Shown: piece by piece, positions 25,631 to 35,267 of the stretch
Position numbering within the stretch: the first letter of the stretch is position 1
Layout: each line of letters opens with the position of its first letter
NCBI GenBank assembly: GCA_900756925.1
Contig: CAAELX010000034.1
Location: 1-64,000, forward strand
Direction: 5' to 3'
DNA length: 64,000 nucleotides
Origin: an uncultured Roseburia sp.
GTDB taxonomy: Bacteria; Bacillota; Clostridia; Lachnospirales; Lachnospiraceae
Translations under genes and position numbers: made by a program
The notes under the pieces: generated by a model
The model's database searches: none
Told to the model about the DNA's origin: nothing
What the model saw: only the letters and a program-made list of their open reading frames with translations

Positions 25631-27715
25631 ATGAACAGTATTTACAGGTATGAGTACGACGATGGTTCCGGAAATAATAACGGCTACGGTGGCGGAGGCT
25701 ACGGCGGAGGCGGATATGGTTCCGGAAATAACAATGGCAATAATGGCGGCAATGGAGGCGGAGATAACGGAGGTAACAACCGGAATAACCGCAACGGTCA
25801 GATGTTAATGATTTTTATTCTGGTCTCCCTCGTGGCATTGTTCCTTATGACGATGGTGATGAACCGCTACAGCTCCATGAGCACCTCGGAGATCAGCTAT
25901 TCGGATTTCCTGCAGATGGTTGAGGACGGCAAGGTGGAGTCGGTAGAGTTCGATTCTTACCAGATTAATATCACGCCAGTGACAGACGACAGCAAAAACC
26001 CGTATCTGCAGCAGGAAACCTATTACTGCGGGCGTCTGGATGACCCGGATCTTCTTCCGCTGCTGAAGGAGAAGGGAATTACGATTTCCCGTGTGATTCC
26101 GGATAATACATCTACATGGATTTATAATATTTTAACGATCGTTCTCCCACTTGTACTTATCTGGGTTGTGATGGGCATCCTGATGAAGCGGATGGGCGGC
26201 GGCGCGATGGGCGTTGGCAAGAGCACCGCAAAAGTTTATGTGGAGAAGAGTACCGGTGTTACATTTAAGGATGTAGCAGGACAGGATGAGGCAAAAGAGT
26301 CTTTGCAGGAAGTGGTAGATTTCCTGCACAATCCGAAGAAGTACCGCGATATCGGTGCGAAGCTTCCGAAGGGAGCCCTTTTGGTAGGACCTCCGGGTAC
26401 CGGTAAGACATTGCTTGCGAAGGCAGTTGCCGGGGAGGCAGGGGTTCCGTTCTTCTCACTGGCAGGTTCCGACTTTGTGGAGATGTTCGTCGGTGTCGGT
26501 GCATCCCGTGTGAGGGATCTGTTCCGGGAGGCACAGAAGCAGGCTCCATGTATTATCTTTATCGATGAGATCGATGCAATCGGTAAGAGCCGTGATTCCC
26601 GCTTTGGCGGCGGTAATGACGAGCGTGAACAGACGTTGAACCAGTTGCTTGCGGAGATGGATGGATTCGATACGTCCAAGGGACTGTTAATCCTGGCGGC
26701 AACCAACAGACCGGAAGTACTGGATAAGGCATTGCTCCGTCCGGGACGTTTTGACAGACGTATTATCGTGGACAAGCCGGATCTGAAGGGAAGACTTGAG
26801 ACACTGAAGGTTCATTCCAAGGATGTTATGATGGATCAGACGGTAGACCTTGACGCACTTGCACTTGCAACTGCCGGACTGGTTGGATCTGATCTTGCCA
26901 ATATGATCAATGAGGCTGCGATCAATGCAGTCAAGAAGGGCAGAAAGTATGTCAACCAGGCAGATCTCTTTGAGGCATTCGAGCTGGTTGCTGTCGGCGG
27001 AAAAGAGAAGAAAGACCGTGTCATGGGCGACAAAGAGCGTAAGATCGTTTCTTACCATGAGGTAGGACATGCGATCGTGACCGCTTTACAGAAGAACACA
27101 GAACCGGTACAGAAGATTACAATTGTGCCAAGAACGATGGGTGCGCTCGGTTATACATTACAGACTCCGGAGGAGGAGAAGTATTTACAGACGAAGGATG
27201 AACTGCTCGCAAGGATCACGACTTATATGGCAGGACGTGCGGCAGAGATGCTTGTATTTTCCTCTGCGACAAGCGGCGCTGCCAATGATATCGAGAACGC
27301 AACGGCAATCGCACGCGCGATGGTAACACAGTACGGTATGTCAGATCGCTTTGGCATGATGTGCCTGGCAACGACGGAGAACCAGTACTTAGACAACCGT
27401 GCCGGACTGATCTGTGGTGAGGATACTGCAGCACAGATCGATGGGGAGGTGCTTTCCATCATCAACAAGTGTTACGATGAGGCAATGCGTCTTCTGACTG
27501 AAAACAGAGAGTGCTTAGACCGTATTGCGGACTATCTGTACGAGCATGAGACCATTACCGGTAAAGAGTTTATGAAGATCTTCCGTGAGATCAAGGGCAT
27601 CCCGGAACCGGAAGAGGAGAAGGGCAAGAAGTCCTTCATGGAGCAGGCGATGGAAGCTGAGCGTGCAGAAAGCCCTGAGATTTTCAATGGAACAGCAGGA
27701 CATGATGGTGAATAA
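25631..27715 (+). CDS. ftsH: ATP-dependent zinc metalloprotease FtsH
   Basis: A 694-residue membrane-anchored AAA+ protease that degrades misfolded membrane proteins and regulators. Order: an unusual Gly/Asn-rich N-terminal segment (about 12-56), a transmembrane helix (57-77), a periplasmic-side domain, a second helix (about 163-184), Walker A GPPGTGKT (253-260), Walker [12 protein letters not shown], and the protease site HEVGH (476-480) with a C-terminal helical domain. The Gly/Asn extension before helix 1 is absent from typical FtsH and is encoded by GGC/GGA/AAT-rich repeats. Its stop codon overlaps the uvrC start by one base. Confidence 0.96.
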   Translation: MNSIYRYEYDDGSGNNNGYGGGGYGGGGYGSGNNNGNNGGNGGGDNGGNNRNNRNGQMLMIFILVSLVALFLMTMVMNRYSSMSTSEISYSDFLQMVEDGKVESVEFDSYQINITPVTDDSKNPYLQQETYYCGRLDDPDLLPLLKEKGITISRVIPDNTSTWIYNILTIVLPLVLIWVVMGILMKRMGGGAMGVGKSTAKVYVEKSTGVTFKDVAGQDEAKESLQEVVDFLHNPKKYRDIGAKLPKGALLVGPPGTGKTLLAKAVAGEAGVPFFSLAGSDFVEMFVGVGASRVRDLFREAQKQAPCIIFIDEIDAIGKSRDSRFGGGNDEREQTLNQLLAEMDGFDTSKGLLILAATNRPEVLDKALLRPGRFDRRIIVDKPDLKGRLETLKVHSKDVMMDQTVDLDALALATAGLVGSDLANMINEAAINAVKKGRKYVNQADLFEAFELVAVGGKEKKDRVMGDKERKIVSYHEVGHAIVTALQKNTEPVQKITIVPRTMGALGYTLQTPEEEKYLQTKDELLARITTYMAGRAAEMLVFSSATSGAANDIENATAIARAMVTQYGMSDRFGMMCLATTENQYLDNRAGLICGEDTAAQIDGEVLSIINKCYDEAMRLLTENRECLDRIADYLYEHETITGKEFMKIFREIKGIPEPEEEKGKKSFMEQAMEAERAESPEIFNGTAGHDGE

Positions 27716-29607
27716 TGTTTGATATAGCAGAAGAATTAAAAAAACTCCCGGATCAGCCGGGAGTTTACATTATGCATGACAGCCGTGACGCGATCATTTA
27801 CATCGGCAAGGCTGTCAGCTTAAGAAAAAGGGTGCATCAGTATTTTCAGGCGAGCCATGATGAGGGCATCAAGAAAGCGCAGATGGTAAAGCAGATCGCG
27901 CGCTTTGAATATATCATTACAGATTCGGAACTGGAAGCGCTTGTGTTAGAATGCAACCTGATCAAAGAACACCGTCCAAAGTACAATACCATGCTTCGTG
28001 ACGACAAGACATATCCGTACATCAGAGTGACACTTGGAGAGGATTTTCCAAGGGTCCTTTTTTCACGTCAGCAGAAGAAGGACAAATCCCGCTATTTCGG
28101 ACCGTATACGAGTGCGGGTGCCGTGAAGGATACGATCGAGCTTTTGAATAAGCTCTATCAGCTGCGTACCTGTAACCGGAACCTTCCACGCGATATCGGT
28201 AAGGACAGACCGTGCCTGAATTATCATATTCATCAGTGCCATGCACCGTGCCAGGGGTATATCAGCAAAGAGGAGTACCGGAGCCGGGTGGACGGAGCGC
28301 TGGAATTTCTAAACGGCAACTATGCGCCGATTTTAAAGTCTCTGCAGGAAAAAATGATGGCTGCTTCTGATGAAATGCAGTTCGAGAAAGCAATCGAGTA
28401 CAGAGAACTGTTAAACAGCGTAAAGCAGATCGCCCAGAAGCAGAAAATTACCCATAACGACGGTGAGGATAAGGATATCATCGCCCTCGCGGCGGATGAC
28501 AGGGATGCTGTGGTGCAGGTCTTCTTTATCCGGGATGGCAAGCTTATCGGGCGTGACCACTTCTATGTGAAGATCGGAACGGAAGACCGGAAGGAACAGA
28601 TCTTATCGACTTTCCTCAAGCAGTTTTATTCCGGAACGCCGTTTATCCCAAGGGAAATCATGCTCCAGGAGGAGATTGAGGATCTGGATGTGTTGGCAGA
28701 GTGGCTCAGCGAGAAACGTGGCAGCAAAGTTTACATCCGCATTCCGCAGAAAGGTATGAAGGAGAAGTTAGTCGAGCTGGCGCAGAAAAATGCCGAGCTC
28801 GTTCTCTCACAGGACAGGGAAAAAATCAGACGTGAGGAAGGCAGGACGATCGGTGCAATGAAAGAGATCGCGGACTGGTTAGATCTCGATGGGCTGTCGA
28901 GGGTGGAGGCCTACGATATTTCCAATATCAACGGTTTCGAGACCGTAGGCTCCATGGTAGTCTACGAGAAAGGCAAGCCGAAGCGCAGCGATTACCGCAA
29001 ATTCAAACTGCGTACCATAACCGGACCGGACGACTATGCGTCCATGCATGAGGTCTTGACCAGAAGATTCACACATGGCATGCGTGAGCAGGAGGAGATG
29101 GAGGAAAAAGAGCTTTCCGCCGAATACGGAAGCTTCACCCGTTTCCCGGATCTGATCATGATGGACGGTGGAAGAGGGCAGGTAAACATCTGCCTGAAAG
29201 TATTAGAGGAGCTTCATCTGAACATCCCGGTCTGTGGTATGGTCAAGGACGATAACCACAGAACCCGTGGTCTTTATTACCAGAACATCGAGATTCCAAT
29301 CGACCGGAACAGTGAAGGATTCAAGCTCATCACCCGCATCCAGGATGAAGCCCACCGCTTCGCCATCGAGTACCACCGCTCCCTGCGCAGCAAAGAACAG
29401 GTGCACTCTGTCTTAGACGACATCCCGGGCATCGGACCATCCAGAAGAAAAGCCCTCATGAAAAAATACCAGTCCCTAGACAGCATCAAGTCTGCCACCA
29501 TAGAAGACCTCGCAGCCACTGAAAGCATGAACGAAAAATCTGCCGAGTCGGTCTATACCTTTTTCCATAAAGCGGATCCCAAAGTTTCGGACCCGGAAAC
29601 AGAATAA
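27715..29607 (+). CDS. uvrC: Excinuclease ABC subunit C
   Basis: A 630-residue nucleotide-excision repair nuclease that makes both incisions. Seen in order: an N-terminal GIY-YIG domain ([20 protein letters not shown]), a Cys-rich linker with [12 protein letters not shown] and [18 protein letters not shown], a UVR motif, the C-terminal RNase H-like nuclease ([32 protein letters not shown]) and HhH motifs ([17 protein letters not shown]). The start overlaps the ftsH stop (TAATG), so the genes are coupled. A promoter and leader of hprK follow. Confidence 0.97.
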   Translation: MFDIAEELKKLPDQPGVYIMHDSRDAIIYIGKAVSLRKRVHQYFQASHDEGIKKAQMVKQIARFEYIITDSELEALVLECNLIKEHRPKYNTMLRDDKTYPYIRVTLGEDFPRVLFSRQQKKDKSRYFGPYTSAGAVKDTIELLNKLYQLRTCNRNLPRDIGKDRPCLNYHIHQCHAPCQGYISKEEYRSRVDGALEFLNGNYAPILKSLQEKMMAASDEMQFEKAIEYRELLNSVKQIAQKQKITHNDGEDKDIIALAADDRDAVVQVFFIRDGKLIGRDHFYVKIGTEDRKEQILSTFLKQFYSGTPFIPREIMLQEEIEDLDVLAEWLSEKRGSKVYIRIPQKGMKEKLVELAQKNAELVLSQDREKIRREEGRTIGAMKEIADWLDLDGLSRVEAYDISNINGFETVGSMVVYEKGKPKRSDYRKFKLRTITGPDDYASMHEVLTRRFTHGMREQEEMEEKELSAEYGSFTRFPDLIMMDGGRGQVNICLKVLEELHLNIPVCGMVKDDNHRTRGLYYQNIEIPIDRNSEGFKLITRIQDEAHRFAIEYHRSLRSKEQVHSVLDDIPGIGPSRRKALMKKYQSLDSIKSATIEDLAATESMNEKSAESVYTFFHKADPKVSDPETE

Positions 29608-29689
29608 AATATCGAAATGAACCAGAAAAGCGTCACTATCAAAAAGGGAAAAAACGTCCCGCCTGAAATTTTTCACCCCTATCCATGAG

Positions 29690-29718
29690 TTGAAGAATCC
29701 CCGTTTCTGTGCTATATT
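29690..29718 (+). promoter_or_regulatory. Promoter of hprK and its repeat-containing leader
   Basis: TTGAAG (29690-29695), 17 nt, TATATT (29713-29718). The predicted start near 29725 lies about 12 nt before structured repeat copy 4, so the whole element would form the 5' end of the transcript. Confidence 0.65.
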
Positions 29719-29736
29719 AAACACAGCAGATACAAG

Positions 29737-29971
29737 GCGAAACCAAGGGAAAAATAGAGAGGGAGTGAGAAGTACCGGCAGCTCTATAAGAAGACCTTGA
29801 GGAGCCGCCGGTCCTTAGCTCGCAGCCGAGCAAATGGATAGTGGCTAGCCATTCTATCAAATTGCGAGGATGCAAGCTTAGTACCGTTGCGAGCGACGCG
29901 GAGCGAGAGCGTGTCTTCTTATAGAGCTGCCGGTACTTCTCACTCCAACACAGCCTGAATTCAGGTTTCGC
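29737..29971 (+). repeat. Structured repeat family, copy 4 (leader of hprK)
   Basis: GCGAAAC (29737-29743), an 18 nt spacer, a perfect 34 bp stem (29762-29795 with 29913-29946), AGACCTTGAGGAGCC (29792-29806), CCGGT, CTTAG, a large variable inner stem (TGGATAGTGGCTAGCCATTC is its top), CTTAGTACCG, the core GCGAGCGACGCGGAGCG and AGAGCGTGTCT, an 18 nt spacer and GTTTCGC (29965-29971). About 25 nt later comes AAGGAGAGCGCAC, the same ribosome-site sequence found after copy 2. It is sense to hprK. Confidence 0.92.
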
Positions 29972-30010
29972 GACGATGTATTATGAAAAACTTCAAAAAG
30001 GAGAGCGCAC

Positions 30011-30958
30011 ATGAACGGAACCAACGGCGTAAGCGTAAGCAAAGTGGCACAGTTGATGGATCTATACAACTTCCTGCCAGATATGGAACTGAAAGGACAC
30101 CGCATCAAAGTCAGTGACGTGAACCGTCCTGCCTTACAGTTAAGTGGATTCTTTGAGCACTTTGAACAGTCCAGAGTCCAGATCATTGGGACAGTAGAGT
30201 ATACCTATTTACAGAGATTAGATGTAGGGAAGAAAGAGAAGATATTCCGTGAATTTCTTGCATATAATATTCCATGCATCATCTTCTGCAGGGACTTAAA
30301 ACCGGATGAGGATTTCTTAAGAATTGCAATGGAGAGCAACGTTCCGGTACTGGGAACGAAGAGAAGCACGTCCGAATTTATGGCAGAGCTCATCTTCTGC
30401 TTAAGCGAACAGTTAGCACCATGTATTTCCATCCATGGTGTTCTCGTGGATGTCTATGGTGAGGGACTCTTAATCATGGGCGAGAGCGGAATCGGCAAGA
30501 GCGAGGCAGCGTTAGAGCTTGTGCGCCGCGGTCACCGTCTGGTTACCGATGACGTGGTAGAAATCCGCAAGATCAATGAGCATACCCTGATCGGAACTTC
30601 ACCGGATATCACAAGATACTTCATCGAGGTGCGCGGAATCGGTATCATCGATGTTAAGGCACTCTACGGTGTGGAATGTGTCAAGGAGAAGCAGCAGATC
30701 GACCTTGTCATCAAGCTTGAAGACTGGAAGAAAGAGAACGAGTATGACCGCCTCGGCTTGGAGGAGGAGTATGCAGAGTTCCTTGGAAACAAAGTGGCAT
30801 GCCATTCCCTGCCAATCCGTCCGGGACGGAATCTCGCAGTCATCTGTGAGACCGCGGCAGTCAACCATAGACAGAAAAAGATGGGGTATAATGCAGCACA
30901 GGAGCTTTACCGCCGCGTGCAGGAGAATATTACAAAAGGCCAGCAGGACGACGATTAA
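30011..30958 (+). CDS. hprK: HPr kinase/phosphorylase
   Basis: A 315-residue bifunctional enzyme that phosphorylates and dephosphorylates Ser46 of HPr and Crh and so controls carbon catabolite repression in low-GC Gram-positives. The P-loop GESGIGKS (157-164) and the HprK/P signature EVRGIGIIDVKALYG are present, with the N-terminal domain of normal length. Its likely partner, a Crh-like protein, is encoded at 35268 in the same direction. Ribosome site AAGGAGAGCGCAC. The leader contains a whole structured repeat, which suggests post-transcriptional control. Confidence 0.96.
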   Translation: MNGTNGVSVSKVAQLMDLYNFLPDMELKGHRIKVSDVNRPALQLSGFFEHFEQSRVQIIGTVEYTYLQRLDVGKKEKIFREFLAYNIPCIIFCRDLKPDEDFLRIAMESNVPVLGTKRSTSEFMAELIFCLSEQLAPCISIHGVLVDVYGEGLLIMGESGIGKSEAALELVRRGHRLVTDDVVEIRKINEHTLIGTSPDITRYFIEVRGIGIIDVKALYGVECVKEKQQIDLVIKLEDWKKENEYDRLGLEEEYAEFLGNKVACHSLPIRPGRNLAVICETAAVNHRQKKMGYNAAQELYRRVQENITKGQQDDD

Positions 30959-30987
30959 AGAATAAATAAGATTTGGAGATAAAATCA

Positions 30988-32379
30988 ATGGAAAACAAAA
31001 ACGCATGGGGCAAGTACCCGGAAGGAACAAAAAGAGACGAAGTATTCCTGTTTGCAGAGGAGTACCGGAAATTCATTTCAAACTGCAAGACCGAGCGTGA
31101 GTGTGTAACAGCTTTAGAGGCAAGAGCCAAAACAGCAGGATTCATGGACTTAAAAGATGTAATCGCAAATGGTACAACTTTAAAGGCAGGAGATAAAGTA
31201 TTCGCCAACAACATGGGAAAGGGAATGGCTCTGTTTGTAATCGGTCAGGACAGCATGGAGAAGGGAATGAACATTCTCGGTGCACATATCGACTCCCCGA
31301 GACTGGATTTGAAACAGGATCCATTATATGAGGATACAGATTTTGCCATGTTAGATACCCATTACTATGGCGGTATCAAGAAATATCAGTGGGTAACACT
31401 TCCAATGGCACTTCACGGTGTGATCGTAAAGAAGGACGGAACCGTTGTAAAAGTCAATATCGGGGACAAGCCAGGAGATCCGGTTGTCGGAGTCAGTGAT
31501 CTTTTGATTCATCTTTCCGGAGACCAGATGACCAAGAAGGCATCCGAAGTGATCGGAGGAGAGAACTTAGACCTTCTGATCGGAAGCATTCCGATGGAGA
31601 CAGAGGATGAGAACGTAAAAGAAAAAGTAAAAGCCAACATCATGAACATCCTGACAAAAGAGTACGGCGTGGAGGAGGAAGATTTCCTTTCCGCAGAGAT
31701 CGAGGTTGTACCAGCAGGAGAGGCAAAGGATTACGGCTTTGATCGCAGCATGATCATGGGATACGGACACGATGACAGAGTATGCGCATTCCCATCTTTT
31801 GAGGCAATTGCAGTATCTGAGAATCCGAAGACAACAAGCGTATGTCTTCTGGTAGATAAGGAAGAGATCGGAAGTGTGGGAGCCAGCGGAATGGAATCGA
31901 GATTTTTCGAGAACACCGTTGCAGAGGTGATGAATGCAGCAGGAGACTACTCCGAACTGAAATTAAGAAGGGCACTTGCCAATTCCAAAGTGCTTTCTTC
32001 TGACGTATCCGCAGCATATGATCCAAATTTCCCATCTGTTATGACAAAGCATAACACAGCATATTTCGGAAAAGGACTTGTATTTAATAAGTATACCGGA
32101 TCAAGAGGAAAAGGCGGCTCTAACGATGCCAATGCAGAGTACATCGGAAAGTTAAGAGAGATCATGGACAGACATGAAGTATCTTTCCAGACCGCAGAGC
32201 TTGGTAAGGTTGACCAGGGAGGCGGCGGAACGATCGCTTACATCCTTGCAAACTACGGAATGAACGTTATCGACAGTGGTGTGCCGGTATTAAATATGCA
32301 TGCACCATGGGAAATCATCAGCAAAGTAGACCTGTATGAGGCATACAGAGGCTATATTGCATTTTTAAAGGAAGCTTAA
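30988..32379 (+). CDS. M18 family aminopeptidase
   Basis: A 463-residue zinc exopeptidase of the aspartyl-aminopeptidase (M18) family. Metal-binding and catalytic stretches are visible: ILGAHIDSPRLDL, a GYGHDDRVCAF region, DKEEIGSVGASGMESRF and the late GVPVLNMHAPWEIISKVD. It trims N-terminal residues from cytosolic peptides. The frame can open at TTG 30973, but TTTGGAGATAAAATCA precedes ATG 30988 with the right spacing. It sits between hprK and murB, an unusual insertion in that order. Confidence 0.92.
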   Translation: MENKNAWGKYPEGTKRDEVFLFAEEYRKFISNCKTERECVTALEARAKTAGFMDLKDVIANGTTLKAGDKVFANNMGKGMALFVIGQDSMEKGMNILGAHIDSPRLDLKQDPLYEDTDFAMLDTHYYGGIKKYQWVTLPMALHGVIVKKDGTVVKVNIGDKPGDPVVGVSDLLIHLSGDQMTKKASEVIGGENLDLLIGSIPMETEDENVKEKVKANIMNILTKEYGVEEEDFLSAEIEVVPAGEAKDYGFDRSMIMGYGHDDRVCAFPSFEAIAVSENPKTTSVCLLVDKEEIGSVGASGMESRFFENTVAEVMNAAGDYSELKLRRALANSKVLSSDVSAAYDPNFPSVMTKHNTAYFGKGLVFNKYTGSRGKGGSNDANAEYIGKLREIMDRHEVSFQTAELGKVDQGGGGTIAYILANYGMNVIDSGVPVLNMHAPWEIISKVDLYEAYRGYIAFLKEA

Positions 32380-32385
32380 AACTAT

Positions 32386-33294
32386 ATGAAGGATCAGTTT
32401 TTCACACAACTTAAACAGATGATGGGAGACGGGAAAGTACTGACAGGGGAACCAATGAGCAGACATACAACCTTCCGTGTGGGGGGACCGGCAGATGTGC
32501 TGGTCCGCCCGACGGTGGAACAGCTTGCCGGGGTGTTAGGGTTGTGCAGAGAATATGGAGAGCCTTATACGCTGATCGGAAATGGCAGTAACCTTCTGGT
32601 TGGGGACGGTGGTATCCGTGGCGTTGTGATTGAGTTGGCAGAGCCGGCAGGTGCGATAGAGGTAAATGGAAATGAGATCACGGCACAGGCGGGTGCGATG
32701 CTGGCAAAGATCGCGAACACGGCAGCGGCAGCAGGTCTGACAGGGATGGAATTCGCATCCGGAATCCCGGGAACGATTGGCGGAGCCGTTGTCATGAATG
32801 CCGGCGCTTACGGCGGCGAGATGAAGGATATTCTTGTCCATGTGAAAGTGCTTAATGAGCAGGGCGAGGAGAAGGAACTGACTGTGGAGGAGTTAGAGCT
32901 CGGATACCGGCGTAGCTGTATTCTGGAGAAGCACTATCTGATCACAGAAGCAACCGTCCGTCTGACACCGGGGCACGAGGAAGAGATCCGGGCAAAGATG
33001 AAGGAGCTTAACGAGAAGCGCATAGAGAAGCAGCCGCTTTCTTATCCAAGCGCAGGCAGCACATTTAAGAGACCGGAAGGCTATTTTGCCGGAAAGCTCA
33101 TTATGGATGCCGGTCTGCGGGGCTATACCGTGGGCGGTGCGCAGGTTTCCGAGAAGCACTGTGGTTTTGTCATCAATAAAGGCGGTGCGACAGCGGCAGA
33201 CATCAGACAGCTGATGCAGGATGTCGCGGAAAAAGTATATGAACAATATGGTGTCCAACTGGAACCGGAAGTAAAGATGACCGGGGATTTTTAA
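32386..33294 (+). CDS. murB: UDP-N-acetylmuramate dehydrogenase
   Basis: A 302-residue flavoenzyme reducing UDP-N-acetylglucosamine enolpyruvate to UDP-MurNAc in peptidoglycan synthesis. FAD-binding LIGNGSNLLVGDGGIRGVVI and GMEFASGIPGTIGGAVVMNA stretches are present, as is SYPSAGSTFKRPEG with the catalytic Ser of the type II (Gram-positive) enzyme, and the C-terminal PEVKMTG Glu. It starts only 6 bp after the aminopeptidase stop, so the two are probably co-transcribed. Confidence 0.96.
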   Translation: MKDQFFTQLKQMMGDGKVLTGEPMSRHTTFRVGGPADVLVRPTVEQLAGVLGLCREYGEPYTLIGNGSNLLVGDGGIRGVVIELAEPAGAIEVNGNEITAQAGAMLAKIANTAAAAGLTGMEFASGIPGTIGGAVVMNAGAYGGEMKDILVHVKVLNEQGEEKELTVEELELGYRRSCILEKHYLITEATVRLTPGHEEEIRAKMKELNEKRIEKQPLSYPSAGSTFKRPEGYFAGKLIMDAGLRGYTVGGAQVSEKHCGFVINKGGATAADIRQLMQDVAEKVYEQYGVQLEPEVKMTGDF

Positions 33295-33335
33295 CCGGCG
33301 GTAGGCAGATACATGTAGCAGAAAGAGGGACAGAG

Positions 33336-34214
33336 ATGAAGTTTGTGATATTGACCGGAATGTCCGGTGCAGGAAAAAGTACAGCATTGAAAATGATGGA
33401 AGATATCGGATTTTACTGTGTGGACAATCTGCCAATCCCGCTGCTCGAGAAGTTCTCAGAGCTTACGGAACTGCAGCAGAATGCGGAGCTGCAGAAGGTA
33501 GCAGTGGGGATCGATATCCGGAGTGGACAGTCATTAGAGGAGCTTCGGGATGTATTAGACCGTATTGAGGAAAAAGGAGGATCTTTTGAGATCCTGTTCT
33601 TAGATGCGGAGGATAGCGTATTAGTCAAGCGCTACAAAGAGACGAGAAGAACCCATCCGCTCGCAGGTTCAGAGCGCGTGGACAAGGGAATACAGAAGGA
33701 GCGGGAGCGGCTTGCCTTCTTAAAGGAACGTGCGGATTATATTATCGATACAAGCCAGCTTCTTACAAGGGAGTTGAAGGCTGAGATTGAGAAGATCTTC
33801 GTACAGAACCAGGACTATAAGAATCTGTTCATCACGATTTTGTCCTTTGGGTTTAAGTACGGGATCCCTGCCGATTCCGACCTTGTATTCGATGTCCGTT
33901 TTCTGCCGAACCCTTATTATGTGGAGGGATTGCGTGCAAAGACGGGAAATGATATGGAAATACAGGACTATGTGTTACAGTTTCAGGAGGCACATACGTT
34001 TTTAGATAAATTGGAGGACATGGTGAATTTCCTCATTCCAAACTATATTGCGGAGGGGAAGAACCAGCTGGTCATCTCTATCGGATGTACCGGAGGCAAA
34101 CACCGTTCTGTAACGCTTGCCAATGAGTTATATAAACGGCTGGCAGAGCGGAAAGAGTACGGGCTGAAGATAGAACACAGAGATATTGGAAAGGATGCTT
34201 TGAGAGGAAAATAG
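33336..34214 (+). CDS. rapZ: RNase adapter/nucleotide-binding protein RapZ
   Basis: A 292-residue P-loop protein (YvcJ in Bacillus) with Walker A GMSGAGKS (8-15) and the C-terminal signature ISIGCTGGKHRSVTLANEL. In Escherichia coli RapZ guides RNase E to the GlmZ sRNA and senses glucosamine-6-phosphate; Gram-positive homologues have less defined roles in competence or cell-wall precursor control. It is followed by whiA after 1 bp. The yvcK gene that separates the pair in Bacillus is missing. Confidence 0.95.
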   Translation: MKFVILTGMSGAGKSTALKMMEDIGFYCVDNLPIPLLEKFSELTELQQNAELQKVAVGIDIRSGQSLEELRDVLDRIEEKGGSFEILFLDAEDSVLVKRYKETRRTHPLAGSERVDKGIQKERERLAFLKERADYIIDTSQLLTRELKAEIEKIFVQNQDYKNLFITILSFGFKYGIPADSDLVFDVRFLPNPYYVEGLRAKTGNDMEIQDYVLQFQEAHTFLDKLEDMVNFLIPNYIAEGKNQLVISIGCTGGKHRSVTLANELYKRLAERKEYGLKIEHRDIGKDALRGK

Positions 34215-34215
34215 A

Positions 34216-35115
34216 ATGTCATTTTCAAGTGAAGTGAAGGAAGAGCTTTCGAAACATCCGGGAAAAAGCAGACATTGTCAGATCGCGGAGCTGGCAGCTC
34301 TGTTTGTATTTGATGGAAAAATAGAAATGACAGACTCTGGATGTGATATGTACCTAGATTCGGAGAGCGAGGTTGTCAACCGCAAATATGAGCTTTTAGA
34401 GCGGCTTCTCTTTCAGAACAGGCAGTCTGCCCAGGGTGTGTCAGAAAAGCAGCAGAAGCAGAGACTTTATGAGATGGTGAAGCTGTGGGATGAGGTGAAG
34501 AAGATCCCGGTACAGACCGATGTGGTGAATGGTCTTCTGTTGCAGCAGAGCTGCTGTAAGAGAGCCTATATCCGTGGAGCATTCTTAGCGGGAGGGTCAA
34601 TCAGTGACCCAAACAAAGCCTATCATTTTGAGATTGTGTGCCGGACGATGGAGCAGGCAGCACAGCTTCGGAATACGATCAACAGCTTTTCTATGGATGC
34701 CAAGATTGTAGAACGCAAGAAACATTATGTGGTCTATTTAAAAGAGGGATCACAGATTGTAGATATTTTAAATGTAATGGAAGCACATGTCGCGCTGATG
34801 GAGCTCGAAAATGTGAGAATCTTAAAGGAAATGCGCAACTCGGTCAACCGCCAGGTGAACTGTGAGACTGCCAACATCAGCAAAACGGTGAATGCGGCGG
34901 TCAAGCAGTTAGAGGATATCACATTCATCCGAGATCATGCAGGCCTGGACAGCCTGCCGGATAACTTGCGGGAGATGGCGCTTCTTCGGCTAGAGCATCC
35001 GGAGGCACCGCTTAAGGAGCTTGGCACTTATTTAAATCCGCCGGTTGGCAAATCAGGTGTGAATCACAGGTTAAGAAAGATCAGCGAGATTGCGGAAGAG
35101 ATGCAGACAGGTTGA
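34216..35115 (+). CDS. whiA: WhiA DNA-binding/cell-division regulator
   Basis: A 299-residue protein: an N-terminal degenerate LAGLIDADG-like domain (RGAFLAGGSISDPNKAYHFE) and a C-terminal WhiA helix-turn-helix (LREMALLRLEHPEAPLKELG, then LNPPVGKSGVNHRLRKI). It is required for sporulation septation in Streptomyces and influences division and fatty-acid balance in Bacillus. It lies directly after rapZ, as in many Firmicutes, and before the Crh-like gene. Confidence 0.96.
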   Translation: MSFSSEVKEELSKHPGKSRHCQIAELAALFVFDGKIEMTDSGCDMYLDSESEVVNRKYELLERLLFQNRQSAQGVSEKQQKQRLYEMVKLWDEVKKIPVQTDVVNGLLLQQSCCKRAYIRGAFLAGGSISDPNKAYHFEIVCRTMEQAAQLRNTINSFSMDAKIVERKKHYVVYLKEGSQIVDILNVMEAHVALMELENVRILKEMRNSVNRQVNCETANISKTVNAAVKQLEDITFIRDHAGLDSLPDNLREMALLRLEHPEAPLKELGTYLNPPVGKSGVNHRLRKISEIAEEMQTG

Positions 35116-35153
35116 CAGCTGTTAGAATGAGAGGGAAAGAGAAAATTCTGCAC

Positions 35154-35262
35154 AGCTTGCTGGGTGTGCATAGCTTGCTGGGCGTGCATAGCTTGCTTGG
35201 CATGCGCACCAGAGGTTATGCTCCACGAGTGGAGCTGCATTTTGCTTCGCAAAACGAGGAGG
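35154..35262 (+). promoter_or_regulatory. Hairpin/SD element, copy A (leader of crh-like gene)
   Basis: It begins with three tandem 18 bp units (35154-35171, 35172-35189, 35190-35207; core AGCTTGCTGGGCGTGCAT), then CACCAGAGG, a hairpin GCTCCA-CGAG-TGGAGC (35220-35235), a second hairpin TTTTG-CTTCG-CAAAA (35240-35254) and the ribosome site GAGGAGG (35256-35262), five nt before the ATG. A related element, with a different but still paired first stem, lies before amt, and the last part lies before yigZ. The small second stem touches the ribosome site, so an effect on translation is possible. Confidence 0.75.
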
Positions 35263-35267
35263 AAAAT

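Noticed and set aside
35154-35207. Tandem 18 bp units as a CRISPR array
   Set aside because: The units are directly abutting with no spacers and there are no cas genes.
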